A stretch of DNA of 64,000 nucleotides from Eutypa lata (Eukaryota; Ascomycota; Sordariomycetes; Xylariales; Diatrypaceae). The notes below the pieces were generated by a model. It was given only the letters and a program-made list of their open reading frames with translations. It was not told where the DNA came from and made no database searches. Location of the stretch: positions 1,302,001-1,366,000 of the forward strand of contig JAKULF010000011.1 of NCBI GenBank assembly GCA_022661535.1. Reading direction: 5' to 3'. Shown here piece by piece: positions 11,088 to 25,145 of the stretch. The position numbers and the translations under genes are program-made. How positions within the stretch are numbered: position 1 is the stretch's first letter; each line of letters opens with the position of its first letter.

Positions 11088-12681
11088 ATGATGATAGTCT
11101 CACAGTATATATTCGCAGCCTTTATTCATCTCACTGTGTTTTTGGTCCCAGGGTATGCACGCTCGGCAAGCACGTTAGGCGCAGACGCAGCTATCCCATG
11201 TGGCTGCTCGACATTGGCAGAGTCATTGCCTTCAAAGGTCTTTTCACTAGGCGACACGGTATATAACTACGAAGTTTCCAACTTCTGGTCCAACACGGAA
11301 ATACTGAACCCGGCTTGCATCGTCCGGCCGACATCTACCGATGACGTCTCGACAGTGATCAAGACAAGCCGGTCGACAGGGACGAAATTCGCGGTTCGTG
11401 CTGGTGGGCACATGTCTGTCCCCGGAGCGAATAGCGTCGACGATGGGATCCTGATGGTTATGTCTAACTTAACTGATATCTCTATCGCGCCAGACCGGGC
11501 CTCGGTTGATGTTGGCCCCGGACTCACCTGGAGTAGCGTGTACACTTATCTGATAGGGTTTGAACGCACTGCGGTCGGGGGCCGCATCTCTCCCATTGGC
11601 GTCCCGGGACTCACTCTGGGAGGTGGCATCAACTTTCACGGCAACCAATACGGTTGGGCCGCGGATAATGTCCTCGAGTACGAGGTTGTCCTTGCAAATG
11701 GGGAGTTGGCGATCGCGAATGAGACCTCGAACACCGATCTGTTTTGGGCGTTGAAAGGGGGTGGGTCGAATTTCGGCATCGTGACTAACTTCAAGCTACG
11801 AACTGTTCCGTCGTCGAAGGTGTTGGCCGGAATATACACCATTAACGGAACTGAAATGGAACCCCTAATGAGTGTTAGTGGACCCTGCCATGGTAAAATG
11901 CTAGTACAAGCGCTGATGTCTACAGGCTGTGGCCAACTACACAGCATATAATACAGATGCACTCTCGCATATCCTTCCACTAGTTGAGATCGTCAACCAG
12001 ACAACGACTATTGGTCTGGTGTTATTCTATGATAGCCCCACTGAAGCCCATCCAGCTTGTCTTGATGAGTTCCTTGCCATACCTGCTACCAAGAGCACGG
12101 TCGAGTTCAAGACCATCAGTGATTTCGTAATCGAGAGGAACACTTTCTCGATACCGGATATCAACGACGTACTATTCGCAGGCTCGATCGTCGGCGATGG
12201 CTACGACGATGTACACACCGGCGTCAAACAAATCCATGATACCTTCTACGGAAAACTACCCGAGCTGTATTCCGCCGTCCCGGCCGAGGCCCTGGAGTAC
12301 ATCAGTATCGGCTGGCAGCCACTCCCGCAGATGTGGTTCGAAGCTTCTCAGCGCGTCAACCCCAGCGGGAACGCGCTTGGTCTTGACCCGTCCAAGGGGC
12401 TCTACATAGCTTGGGTCGGGATCGTCATGTGGAACGACGCGCAATACGACACTGCGGTGGCTGACTGGGTTCGGAGTGTGACAGATGCAATCGATGAAGC
12501 AACGAAGGCTAAAGGCCTATATGATCCCTTCAAATATATGAACGATGCTGCGAGTTTTCAGGATATATTCGGTGGCTACGGCGCGGAGAACCGGAAAAGG
12601 TTACTGGGGATTTCCCGCAAATATGATCCTGAAAGGAAATTTCAGACCTTGATGCCAGGTGGATTTAAGATTGGGGTGTGA
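11088..12681 (+). CDS. Secreted FAD-linked oxidase, berberine-bridge-enzyme-like (FAD-binding PCMH type)
   Basis: Exons are 11088-11873 and 11926-12681. The 52-bp GTTAGT...ACAG intron restores PLMS-AVANYTAYN, and the product is about 513 residues. I chose the MMIVSQ start because a hydrophobic signal peptide follows (FAAFIHLTVFLVPGYA). The first upstream in-frame ATG would put charged residues in front of it. The FAD domain is clear: CIVRPTSTDDV, RAGGH (His108, the likely 8-alpha-histidyl FAD site), MSNLTDI, GLTLGGGINFHGNQYGWAADNV and GGGSNFGIVTNF. The GGxxCG cysteine used for bicovalent FAD in plant berberine bridge enzymes is absent (INFHG instead), so flavin attachment is probably through one bond. 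The C-terminal tail RKYDPERKFQTLMPGGFKI is the BBE-type end. Such fungal oxidases act on sugars or secondary metabolites. No biosynthetic cluster surrounds this one, so the substrate is unknown. Confidence 0.9.
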
Positions 12682-13856
12682 ATGGGTATTCTATATAATT
12701 CTCCCCTAGCCCCCTGCCTTAGTAATAATCACATCAAGAAATATATAGACAAGAATGATAAATACGTAATGCTGGATTTGTTATAATAACTATGATTATA
12801 AGGTGTTAGCTCAATATTGATTGTGTATTAATATTTGAACCTTTGTGGATTGTTACCATTATCAACTATGGCTAAGCCGAATACTTCGTATTGTCTTTTT
12901 TTAAGTATTAATCTTTCGTCAAAGAGGAAAAGAGAGAAAAGAGTTAGTTATCCCGTCGGGGCTGGGATGAATTATCACATCACAGAGACTATTGTTTCCC
13001 GCTGAACCTGGAATATAGATGGATGCTGGGATCCCATTAGATTAGACCAAAAACTCTTGATACAACCTAAGTACTTTTGGGGGCTAGTTGGCGAAGCTTA
13101 TACTGCTCACCGCATATGAGTAGTGAAGGATGCCTGTATCAGCTGATATTGTTTGACAATAGTGTAAAGGGATTCAGGTCCAGCAAGTCGATCGACAGCC
13201 GTACCCCCCCCCCCTTTCGTCTCTTTGCTTGAAACAGAAGAGAAATCTAAACTATCATCAGCAAATGAAGACGGCATCAAGGATTACATTGGCACGATGA
13301 AGACCGGGCAATTTCCAGTGCTAATGGCTCCCACAAGCACTTTCCGCGGATGTGTGTATTATACCTGTTTTAGGAGAGCGTTTTTAGTCATGCATTTTTC
13401 AGGATTTCAAAATTTCAAGAACATGATCTTGTAGGACAACCCTCTACATAATATCACCACCAGGGGAGTTCTGAGGAGTGTTTGGGTCGTAGGGGAATTT
13501 GTGTTACGAACTTCAAGCAACATCCACCTAGCCTCATTTTAATAATATATATTACACTGAGCCCTCTACAATAGTCATAGTCCAAGTGCCAACTCGCATT
13601 AGGCGGGGTAATATCCAATTATAGACTTACAACGACGTTAAAGTCATAACTATAGGTGAGGGAACTAGATTAGAACGCTTAGGCAGGTAAGTCTAATGTA
13701 GTTGGTTTGGGGGAGAGAGAAGCATGTGATTTGCCGCCACGATACTCTGTTGGGCATGTATGCATCGAGTTCAGCAAACGAGTGTTATAAATTTGAGACA
13801 TGCATTCTTATGCTGAGGCTCAACTTATGTTGAAATTTGTGAAAGAATAAATATTT

Positions 13857-13895
13857 GGTAGGTAGGTAGGCAGGTAGGTAGGTAGGTATGGTACC
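13857..13895. repeat. GGTA tetranucleotide array
   Basis: A nearly perfect run of GGTA units with one GGCA variant. It is one of many TAGGTA-type motifs scattered through the spacers of this window. Confidence 0.9.
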
Positions 13896-14625
13896 TTCAA
13901 CAATGGCGGTGTGCCTATATAGGTATCGTTGGGTGATCTTCCCTGTTAGCTTTACTTGAACCGGACCACAATAGACCACGACAGACATCGAGACAACACT
14001 GTATCTTTTTATGTTTTAGTACGTGGTCAAATTGGTACAAGTTTTCACGTAAATTTTGAACTAATGTATTCACTCTACTGCCACTCATCGTCGGGCTTTG
14101 CTCTCTTAAGAAGAGATTTGGCGAATAGCTCATGGGTTCGGGTCTCGGTAAGGGTACATACACTGCTACAAGAGGTTGCATCTCGGGATGCATCTCAAGA
14201 GTAGTATTTCCGCACTATCATCAGATCATGACTAATTCCCAAGCGACAGGAAAAGGGCCCCATTCATGTCCTGTCGTCGCTATCTCTTCCCCCCCAGTTG
14301 CAGCGAGTCGCCTACTAGATGACCGCATCCGCGCATGAACCCCGCAAATGCCCAGGCTGATAGCTGCAGGGACCATTAATACATACAAAAAATATAAATG
14401 GCGTACGGAGGAAGATAAGAATTAGGTCACCAGAAGAGAAAGTCGGTCAGGCAATAAAATGAAACCGGCAAACAACCTTTTTTTTTCAAAGGGAAGGGAT
14501 TGTACATAAATAAAAAATAATATGCCGTCTGTTATTACGTAGCCAGAGGAATCAACAGACAAGGGGGTGGTGACATTGGAAAGTTGATTGTCCGACACGA
14601 CAGAGGATGGAGGGGCATACATATG

Positions 14626-14655
14626 TACCTACCTACCTACCTACCTACCTACATA
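14626..14655. repeat. CCTA tetranucleotide array
   Basis: About seven CCTA units, the complement of the GGTA array 0.7 kb upstream. The two form an inverted pair of low-complexity blocks. Confidence 0.9.
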
Positions 14656-16400
14656 CACAGCTGCCTACATATCGAAGACGTGTTCTCACGAACCAATGAT
14701 TGAACAGAAGATGGATGACTGGTTCTCATAAGGCGCACGAGGTTTAGATAAATGGCTTCTAGGTTGGTCCCTTTTTATTTTACGTTTTAGGTGGTCAGCT
14801 CTGGCAGTTCTAGCGGTTCTTCGGGGGGGAAAGGGTGTGATGTGTTGTCAATGCTGCAGGGATGTGATGCAAGCATTTCCCACTGATCCCTGCATTATTT
14901 AGGTCACTGGCTCGATGCGAATTTTTTTTTTCTTTCCCTCTCTTCACTCTTTTCATTTCTGATAAAAATGTGGAGTCAAGAAGTCGGTATATTAGCGACC
15001 GGGGGTTCCGCAGAAGCCGGGGGCAACGGGGGGAACGTCATAACTATGCATTCGTAATTATTCGGAGTTGTTCGCATGGTTTTGTGTGTCATTGGGAGAA
15101 TGAGCTTTGGGAATGTGTAGCTCATGATGACGGATACCTATGTAGGTAATAATCGTAAACGTTTGCGAAAGTTGCATGTTCCTACGCTTTCTGAGGCAGC
15201 TGGACTTTCCTGAAGGGGAGCACATTTTGAGTTGTAAGATTCCGTGGCACTTTAAAAATAGAGAATAGGGCATTTGTGTTTGGTCGATGCGCAAAAGCTG
15301 ATTGGACGCGCGATATTGGGGTTGGCGGGCGCGGATGGTTCCTGATCCTTATAACCTATCCGTTTTAGGGGGGGAGAGGGGTACGGAGAGCTTAAGTACA
15401 TAACCACGCATACCGAACATTTTGTTCGGGTGGGGATCGAATTCGTTAAATGCAAATGGGACAAACTACGATTCGGCCTTATCTATACGTATTTAAAATT
15501 ACAATATCATTGATGTACTTCCAATTACTTCCTTGCTTGCTTCCAACACGGCTGGCTGCTTGTTACGTCTGTTACAGCTTCACTGATGATGTGGATAGAG
15601 ATCAAAGGTGAACAGACAAGTAACTATCATTCGCATAGGTACTACATATATGTCCATTGCTTTTACCTCCCCCCCCATCTCTTTACATAAATCAACCCGA
15701 TGGTCTGAGACAGGTATCGAACTCGCGAGGTCGCATTACAGACAGCCAGGCAGTCAACATCAGCCTCCCCCCCCCATCTACCTGTCTATAGGTATATAAG
15801 TACGTATCATGTAGATATCCTCGGGTTCAACATGCATGCAACGTTGGACGAACGAAACTATGCATCTTGGTTCACCCGTCACCTGTGACCAAGGGTTTCT
15901 TCTCCTTGGGGTTATAAAAAGGAGCAACCAAGAACAGTAATAGGAGGAGGATTGCTGCGACCTAAGAATGCAACTGAACACCTAGGTACATCGTGGTTCA
16001 TTTAAAACACACGGGACGTAGCGTTCATACTGGAGGGATGATTATTATAAGAGAAGACTCATATGCGCCTAACATAGACCGACCGACACACGCCAAATTC
16101 CGTCGCATCTTGTCTTTCCCTACGAAGGGGACGATAATGCTTGCGTCACACTAAGCAACTGTGATAGGGAGCGGTACAACTTGCTACCTCTAGCGCGTAA
16201 ATACACACAAAGTGAACGTCAAGGTGAATATAATATACATGACCTTTAACTAATATTTCTACTAACCGGGGTGTAATCAGATATATGTTGTTGGCGCATT
16301 TACTTATACTTCCATTTTATCGTATTCATCGTCTCACGGACGCCCCGTCGGTTACACTACACCAGAATACTTACACGCTACACATACACATACACACGTA

Positions 16401-16435
16401 CACAGGAACACAGGAACACGGGAACACGGGAACAC
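16401..16435. repeat. Octamer tandem repeat (about four copies)
   Basis: Four copies of an eight-base unit, (A/G)GGAACAC, flanked by CA-rich simple sequence (ACACAT/ACATAC). Confidence 0.8.
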
Positions 16436-18401
16436 ATACACACATGCTACCTGGTGTTATCATCATCCAATGCTTGCTGCCAGAAATAACAAGTCCTTGT
16501 CCATCGATTTTGTTCGCTGACTGCAGCTCATCCATCCATCCATACATACATAGCATGTCGTTATCTTGTAGATATCTCACCGTGATGATTGCCTGCCCCG
16601 TTCCGGCCCCCATATCACATGTCTTTTGTCATCCGTTTCAGCAACACATTCCCCCCATATGTAGTTTGCTATTTAGGGTTATCATCCATTCAGCTGTTGG
16701 AGTTCGTGGCCGGATTTTATTGACTTCGGAACCGAGTGGTACTCTCTCTTGTCGCAATTCATTCCGTGATTATGGTGCTTACGGATAAGATGTCAAGTAT
16801 GTCATGGATGTCATGGAGCTGTAGTCAGATAGCCGACAAGCCACTCGGACTTTGTTGGGTCTATTAAACTCTGGATCTTTGCCAAGTTTGGTAGACGTTT
16901 TCCTTGGCGCCCGCCAACTTTAGCAACTCGAGGTCCAAGCAGGCGCACGGCGGGTCAGCATCCCTGCGCCGAATTGATTCGCTCATTTTCGGTTGTTTTG
17001 TATCTCGCATCCCATTCCAAGGAGGTTAAGTACAGTAGCTATCTAACCATTGCTGTTACGTTATGTGGTGAACAAACATACGTACATAAGCCCGCAGGAT
17101 ATATTCAGTTGAAAACAAGGCACCCGACTCAAGCAGATCAAATCGTAGCCTGCATTTGCATCGATGTGAGAATCAAGGCATATCGGCGCTGTACCTTACA
17201 TGGTGCAGCGAATCTGTAATCATCCTGACGTTGGTGCCAGCCTTGATTCAAGTCTATATATACTAGTGAAGAATGCCTAGAGATCGACAGATAACACGTG
17301 AAATGATTTCGCGGGAGGAATGAATAATAATATACTACAGTGTAACAACCTTAATGATTCACTCATCATTAGTGTGTTGTTTTATCTATTAGGTAGTTAT
17401 GAGCTATTAGAACTGACATATCCGAGTCAGCAACTCGGTCGGTCAAGGGTCAGATACCTACCAGCCTACTAGGTAACCTACAGGGAGGTATGCGCATAGG
17501 AGGTAGGTAGTATATAAGCCACCAACGTAAACGACGTATTTATTACTACATCTATCTACAAATTGTTCGTGTAACACCTAACTCAGGCTGCTCGGGTCTT
17601 AAAGGCACCAACCTGCTTATACTTATACTTACATACATGCGCACTTCTGATATTATATATATATATCGCTTGTTGATACGAGTGTATATATAAATACCTA
17701 TACACGAGTGCATCGGTAAAACACCCAAGCATCAACAGAAGAAACAACACAAGACGTGCATTTTGGGGACATGCGCTCATGCATGCATACCTACATATAT
17801 CCTACTTCATCTGTGCACTTCTTCCCGCCTCCGTCTTTCCCAACCATTGATTGATCTGATAAAGCTGAATGCCCCATATAAAGTTGGCATTTGGATCCAA
17901 AGGTATAACATGATTATACAAGCATATGAAGGGCATTACGATTACATAGCATCGACATCACGGTATATGTAGGCAAATATATCGTATCGTATATACTACA
18001 TAGTTAGCATGTCTGTCACTCATGGACAGAAAACCTCCAACTCACCTCAACAATGAATACCCTGATCACTATTTAACTACTTTTGTAACTGGAAAACATT
18101 TAAAGCTGTTTGTTTCTTCTCCCGCGCCTTGTGTGCCTTGTGCCTTGTGCAACCCTCCTGACCCGCCCGCTGTTCTACCCCTTGATCCCTGTTCCATGAT
18201 CCATGCAACTTATGCCCTGGCCCCCCGGTCTTAGTGTCTTATGTACATCAATACTTACTAGGATTACAGGTCTTGGCATCGCTAGCATTGCAGCTCTAGC
18301 AGTGAATTTTGGGAATGACTGGGGACCCGCACTTGGGGGGGATTTGCGGTATGTTTTAACTTAGGCTTTTACCATTGATGAGCCATGCAAAAGCTCCCAT
18401 G

Positions 18402-18438
18402 CCCACATCCACACCCACACCCACATCCACATCCACAT
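18402..18438. repeat. CCACAY hexamer array upstream of RXT3
   Basis: Six CCACAT/CCACAC hexamers lie about 420 bp upstream of the RXT3 start codon. Confidence 0.85.
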
Positions 18439-18854
18439 GCATGATTGCTACTAGGTATGTAGTTACGCCCAGTTTACTAGCAGCAAGTAGTTAGCCAGCC
18501 CAGCCGTCAAACCAGCCCGTCTTTCTCAAACCTTCACACCCCAAGTCAACTCACCAGCTCTTTTCTAACAAAACTTTAAATCTGTTCTCGTGTGTGTGTG
18601 TGTCTAGTATTCTTTTTACGACTATCGAGTAACACCAATATCGGGTATTCGACTGCGACATCTTGGAGAAGAAAGAGTGAATAGGGAAAAATAGGACCTA
18701 GTTAGGAAAAAGCTCTCGCGACGTGACAGATGATCCTCAATAAGGAGGACGAGTTGCTGCGCTTCCCCTTTTGCGACTTAGAAAGCTCGACCTGAAAGCG
18801 TCAAACCTCTCAACTAGCAAGACGGACCCAACATCAAGGTTGGAATCCAACGTC

Positions 18855-18866
18855 ATGGATCCAAGA

Positions 18867-18897
<31 letters not shown>

Positions 18898-21800
18898 CAC
18901 CGCCTCCACATCCACATCAACACCAACACCAACATCAACATCAACATCACCAACCTCACCCACATCAGCCTCAGCTCCCTTTTACGCGTGGTAATAATGT
19001 AACCTCACCGCCACCACCACCGCCTTCAACCTCTTTCGCACGATCGCCTTTTCCTCCGACGTCGAGTGCTTCTTATCCGCCTCCGCATCATCCTTCTGCG
19101 TCTGCTAGCCCTGCCGCTCCATATGTAGATCACCAGCGACGAACATCCGACACAGCTCCTCCGTACTTCCCGCAACAATCAAGACCGCCACCTCCTTACG
19201 CGACTGAACCTACCTCACATCCAGTCCAGTCTGGTCACTCGAGGCATCTGAGTTCCTCTTCTGTCGGACCTATGATGAACCGCAATATGGCACCGCCGTC
19301 ACCTCCACAACAACATCCCCAGCCACATCAGGTTGGTCACTTCGGCGCCCCTCCAGCGCCTAGAGCGCCCCCTATGAATATCGGTCCGCCAAACGCTTTT
19401 CCTTCGAGCAGAGAATTACCTCCCTTGAACTCGAGTAGAGCGGGAAGTGCGGGCGGAGGGATGTCGATTTCAGCGATGCTTGGTGGTTCAGCTGCTAATC
19501 CTAACCATCGTGAGCCGACTCCTGGAGGCCATCCTGCTTTTGCCGCTCCACCTGCCACAACGTCTGTCTCCGGACCTGCGTATACAAGCTCTGTACATGC
19601 CTCTCCACGACTACAAGCTACCTCGATCGAGTACAATCACCCCTATTCTAGACGACCGCAGACGCCCGATCAAGGAAGACCGTACGATACTAGGGATCCT
19701 AGGGGTAGCGTAGCTGGGTCACCGCCCCAACCCATGTACGGTACCCCTGAAGTCGCGAGATTTAGCACCCCACAAGGCTACCCGGCGCGCGGACCCCCTG
19801 GAGCGCTTGGCGATGACAGGAGAGAGCCCCCAGTGCGACTTGCTGCCGGCAATATGCCTCCTAGGCCAAATAGCCAACCAAGGGCCATGACAGCTATGGG
19901 ATCAAGACCTGTGGAAGTCGGAAGAGGCCCGCCCCCGGGGGAGGTTGTATACGGGCGAAGAGAAGATGTGCGACCTGGTCAGATGGAATTCGCCCCCGAG
20001 GGACCGCCCCGTACGATACCTTACGAAGAGCACCACCGCCTCTTGGTTGAGCGGGATATGAGGGAACATTTGGATCGAGAAGCCGAACTTCGGGAACGGG
20101 ACTTTAGGGAAAGGGAGCTTCGCGAGAGGGAGCTTCGGGATAGAGAAAGAATGCAGATAGAGGAGCAACGCTTTCTGGCTGAAAGGGGTCGGCTCGAGGC
20201 TGAACGGGAAAGGGAGATGAGGATGCGTGACAACAGGAATAGGAGGGAGAGGACCACGTCGGATCCTAGTCGTCATGGTCAACAACATCCAGCAGACTTT
20301 GGACCTCAGGGACTACCGCGGCAGCCTCCATCGTATGGTCGGCCCGATCCTCGGGATCCTCGGGACCTTCGAGACCCTCGCGACCCCCGTGATCCTAGAG
20401 ATTCTAGAGATCCTAGAGATCCGGCATCGTGGCCCCGACCTGGGTATGACCAGCCACCAGGACCCCCCGTACCTTACGATCAACCTTATCCACCACGCCC
20501 TAATGAGTTCCCTTCCACAACGGCTGGTCCATATGGAACTCATCCTGCTTATGCCCACCATCCACCCGAACGATTTCCTCCAACAGGGCCCCCGCCTCAT
20601 GCGATTCCCACGAGTCAACCGGGTCCACCACCTGTGCACCCTTATGACTCGCCCGAAAGGCAACGCCTTGGCCTACCGCTTGCTCAGCATCATATGCAGC
20701 AAGCGGCGCATAGAGCTCGACCTGGAGAGGAAGGTCCACCTCCGCCTTCAGTCGCTTACAACCCCGGTCCAGGATACATGGACACGAGACCCCGCCCAGT
20801 CGACGATGGAATGCCACATAATGGTCAACCGAGAGGCTTGCTTAACGTTCAAGAGATGAATCGGAAAGGCCGGGTATCTCCGTTACCACAAGCCGTTCAG
20901 GGTGCTCAACCACAACTACAGGGGCCTGCCGACGAACCTAGGATTAAGAGTGAATTCGGCCGCATGTTCTCCGGCATAGGAAGCGGCGTACGCGGTATCG
21001 GTGCTCCTAGTCCAGTTCCAGGTTCCCAAGTTCCACACACCAATGCCACCCTAGCACGACGTGATGAAGACGTTGTTCACGAGCATGTTCCAGAGCCAGT
21101 TGCAAAGCCAGCTCGAAAACGCAGGAAGGCGAAAGATGATGACGGTAAAGGCGATGATGATAGTGCTGGCCGTAGTACACCTGTAGGCCGCGGGAAACGT
21201 GCAAAGACTCATGCTCACCACCATCACCATCAGTATGTGCAAATCCCGGGTCCGTATAGTGAACATCAAACTAATGCGACATCCAATCGCAGTCATCACC
21301 ACCACCATCATCATGCCCCTGAGCGGACAACTTCACCTCTCCAAGCAGGTAATGCGTTGCTCAAAAACCTCAAGTCTACTACACCTATACCATCACCTAC
21401 GGGTAAGGAATTCGGACTTACTCATCATCATCAGCCTCCCAGGTCGACAGCGACCCAACCTCCCAAAACACCGATTCCGACCTCCGCACCAATCCCAAAG
21501 CCTAAGAAGCGGGTGGCATCACAGGCCGTCATTGACAGCGTTGCGGATAGACCGCGGAAGCACCTAGGCGATGTCATATATAAAGTGCAGCTGAAACCGG
21601 CAGGGCTGCATTCATCTCATTCTAAACATGGGTTTACTTCGACACCCGTTCCTCTGCCGAAAGACAGGATACTCAATAATGAAAACTCGACTTTAACCGT
21701 CAAGGTCCCTCGGGCCCACCTAACCTCTGCAGCACGGGAAGAGATCACGTCTAGGAGAGCGATATGGGGAACGGATGTTTATACGGATGATTCGGATGTC

Positions 21801-22691
21801 GTGGCTGCCTGCATCCATGCGGGCTGGATTCGGGGCGAGTGGGGCGAAAACGTAGAAGATCTACTAGATCTACATAAGCCGGCTTCCTCCAAGACGCAGC
21901 AGAACCGTGCCCCGAGCTCCACTTCGGCTGACGAACAACACCAAGAGGTCCTCACGAGCCCGCCGCCCACGGGCCCCGTCCACGTCCCCACCGGTCGCGA
22001 CCTGCACGTGACGGTCCTGATCCTGCCCGGCCTCGAGAAGTACTCGGGCTCGGCGCGCTACGGCATCTCCAGCCGCGAGTGGGGCGGCGTCTACAACGGG
22101 CACCGCTCGGAGCACGACGGCATCAGCTTCATGATCTGGAGCATCCGCTGGGTGGACGGTGCGGCGCCGCAGAGCAGGCTGAGGGGGAGGGCGCGCAGGG
22201 AGCGCATGCACAAGGCTATGGGCGAGGTTCTCAGGAGCCAGGTCGTGAATGTGGAACAGAAGGATATCGCACCGTCTAAGAAGGGGAAAGGAGGAGGGTG
22301 TGGCGGTGGCGATGGCGCCGGCGATGCAGGGGTTGTTAATAATAGGTCGACGGCGGTGGGGATAGGCAAAGAGAATAATCATCTCCTGGCTGCGGCGGAT
22401 GCTAGCAGCAGGAAGGAGAAGGAGATGATGATGACGATGACCAATGGGAAGACTAATAATGAGGATATTAAGAGGGAGAGGGAGAGGGAGAGGGAGATGG
22501 ACAGGGAGAAGAACGCCGGGACCCTGTTGTTGGGAAATACGAGTACCAGTAATCAAATCATCATGGGGAATACGGAGGGTTCGGAGGGCAGCGAGACGAT
22601 GGGCTTCATCAGCAACAGCAGCGCCGGCCCTAATTCCCATACTACGGAATCGCGTGACTCGGATCCGGCGGTCCAGACGGCGGCTGCTTGA
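18855..22691 (+). CDS. Rxt3 subunit of the Rpd3-type histone deacetylase complex
   Basis: This is a single-exon gene. The first ATG of the frame (MDPRQQQ) gives about 1278 residues. The only upstream codon in frame is a TTG, which is not a credible start. The N-terminus is a long Gln/His/Pro-rich low-complexity region. A charged coiled-coil-like block of Arg/Glu repeats (about 391-467) is followed by a DPRDPRD array, then basic and His-rich tracts including a probable nuclear signal (ARKRRKAK). The diagnostic Rxt3 domain is near the C-terminus: HLGDVIYKVQL (about 900), WGTDVYTDDSDVVAACIHAGW (about 971), then LHVTVLILPGLEKY and GISFMIWSIRWVDG (to about 1103). Rxt3 belongs to the large Rpd3/Sin3 histone deacetylase complex and acts in the nucleus as a transcriptional regulator. 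The poorly conserved tail is Asn/Glu/Arg-rich, with a GGGAGA repeat near 22471-22500. Confidence 0.93.
20343..20423 (+). repeat. 9-bp coding repeat (Asp-Pro-Arg array) in RXT3
   Basis: Degenerate GAYCCTCGR units encode about eight DPRD-type tripeptides in a row, just after the charged coiled-coil-like block. Confidence 0.85.
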
Positions 22692-23225
22692 GGCTTTTTG
22701 TCTGTCAGTCGGGGGAAGATGAGGATGAGATAGGGAAGCAATGGGACGGCTATGCTTGCTTACTTACTATCCAAGCAAGTAGTTATGTACACGGAGAAGC
22801 AGAAATACGAGTATTCCCTCCCGTTTAGCTACGTAGCCGGACCGGATCGGATTAGATCAGATGTATCATATCACTTTGGTACATAATATGATGTTAGATG
22901 ATAATGATGGACGATGGATGGATATCCATCTATCGATCTACTAGTTAATATTACTACTACAGAGAATACAGTGCATTGGAGGCTTTGGCGTCGCCCCCTT
23001 TTACAACTTTTCTTTTAGTCTTGTGAATTCACTTCTTTTTTGTGTGTACGTCCGTCGTGGTGCTCTTGTCGGGCGGTGCTTTTGCTGTTTTCAGAGGTAC
23101 CATATCATCATAGGAGTGCTATCTACTAGTCCACATACACCTAAAGCTACAAGCAAGTTTGTGGATGGGTGGATGATGACCTTGCTTGTTTTTGCTTTCC
23201 TGGCTTTTCTTTGAGCATACACATT

Positions 23226-23273
<48 letters not shown>

Positions 23274-25145
23274 GGTGGGTGACTGATTCCGTAGCTATGT
23301 AGGTAGGTATCTACTTAGCGTAGCATGGAGTCCTATATTATAGGTAATTGGGATACCATCTTGTGGCTTATATTACATATTAGATCTATAGGCCACTATC
23401 GAGTTCTATTGCAATCCTTTGTGTTCCACTGTCTAGCTAATAGTTCTTGTGTGTTTGTATTTTATCCGATCCAGTAACTTAAAGATGAGGTTCACGAGGT
23501 GACCGAGGCTATGAGTGGATGCCGATTTAAAATGGAAATGGAAAATTGAAAGAAAATTGAAAATGAGAAGGGAGTCAACGAGGGGTATTATAATATCATG
23601 ATCTAATAACAGCAGGAGACAACAGAAGAAATATACACAATTAGCAGACCCCATAAGTAAGTGAAAGTGGGGATCGGATTTCCTCTTCTAGCAAATGTGA
23701 AGGCCTCTGGTGGTTTCCTATTGGCCTGCGAGTGGGTAGATCTTCCTAGTCTGAGTTGAGCTTATGAGTAACTAATTACCTAGCCTCTTGATCCTCAGAC
23801 AATTTGGAGAAGAATGTGGGTATGGAATTAACTTAGAACTCCTTAGGTCGTCTTTACCTGATTAAATGATACCCTTAGATGTTAGAGGTGAATAACATAC
23901 CAACTCCCTTACATTGGAACATTTGATTTGCACTATGTAGGCGGATGATGAAAGCACCTTCTATTATTCATTATCTGAAAAATATAGTCCCTGCTTGCGT
24001 CTATAGTCTAAATATCACCTAAGAACTATCGTTCTCGATCCTATCTAATATATTATTTTTATCCTCCACGTCACCACTTGATATATATGGCTTTGGCTAG
24101 GATTCAGGCTGTCTCTGTCCTCAAAAACTCTGCCTTCTCCTGACTTTTCTTGTCATTTTCCAACATCGATTTCTAGTCCCACAGGAAAGACGACGGAAGC
24201 CATTTCATCCTGATTTTGTTCCCATGCTCCTTGCATATTTTTGTATGGATGATCATCGGCACGGTCTGGCTCAGACTCATGAAGGACGCAAACCCTCCGC
24301 GAGGCCGCCTCGAACGTAGTTAGCTTATGGCACTTAAGTCAGCAAACAAGTCGAGCTAGAGCAGGATGCCGATTTGTCAGAATTGGAACTGAGTCTAGTT
24401 AAGCCACGTTACTGAAATTAAGTGGCTGAAGAAGACTTTCCGTGAACACACAAAATTTATTTATGGTAAGGGAGAGATCGCGTTCTTGAGGAGTGATGCA
24501 ACTGAATTTCATATATGGGATATAAAGTTCGAACATAAGATGGAATTTCAGATAGTGAGGTCAATACTTAAAATAAATTACAGCGGGGTAGGAAATATTG
24601 GCTTTGAAGGCTGTTCAAATTGGCAGTCGATGTACTTCTACGTAATTTGCTTGATATCCTAACCGATCGTCCAATAAAATATCTATATGTGTTTAGCTGT
24701 TCCTTAGCCTTGAGCCCCAATAGTACAGTATGGTAACCATACGTTGTCTCCTACCAAAACCCTTTTTACATCATACCATCTCAAAGAAAAGACTAGAATT
24801 TCTCACTATTACTGTTGATATTCACCTTTTAATGTTATGTAGTCAAAACGTTAGATATATATATACCACGCTTTAAACCTTTCCATGTTTATCAGGCCCA
24901 TGAAAGTATAATAGCAAAGTATGAGCATGACTAAACATTATGTTTGCTCATGATCATTCATGTGATCAAAGGACGGGTTAAAACGAATGTATTATATTAT
25001 CCAACGAAGTTCAACAATCTCTCCTACCCCCTACACAGCCTATCTGGGCTGAACCAACATCAATACTACCAGATGAATCCAAACATAAGAAAGCAAAGAC
25101 CTAACCTAAACTACAGTAATGTTGAACCATACCATGGCACGATCC
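22692..25145. other. Intergenic, TG microsatellite and AT-rich sequence
   Basis: This is the 3' flank of RXT3. It contains a TG dinucleotide run (23228-23269) and TAGGTA motifs (23298-23312), then AT-rich sequence to about 25100. No gene is seen. Confidence 0.6.
23228..23269. repeat. TG dinucleotide microsatellite
   Basis: About 21 uninterrupted TG units lie 540 bp downstream of the RXT3 stop codon. Confidence 0.95.

Larger units (their letters stand above)
12682..18854. other. 6.2-kb gene-free region rich in simple repeats
   Basis: No convincing coding sequence was found on either strand. The region carries a GGTA array (13857-13895), a CCTA array (14626-14655), a tandem octamer of GGAACAC(A/G) type (16401-16435), mixed TAGGTA motifs (17452-17512) and a CCACAY hexamer array (18402-18438). 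The last part (about 18500-18854) is probably promoter and long 5' UTR of RXT3. The rest could hold a non-coding transcript, but nothing in the sequence proves one. Confidence 0.55.

Noticed and set aside
15690..15770. tRNA-like sequence on the minus strand with a GAGTTCGATAC block
   Set aside because: The T-stem does not pair and no A-box or acceptor stem could be placed. Not enough to call a tRNA or SINE.
16285..16788. 167-codon plus-strand open frame in the gene-free region
   Set aside because: It begins in and crosses CA-rich simple repeats, and its composition is that of translated microsatellite.
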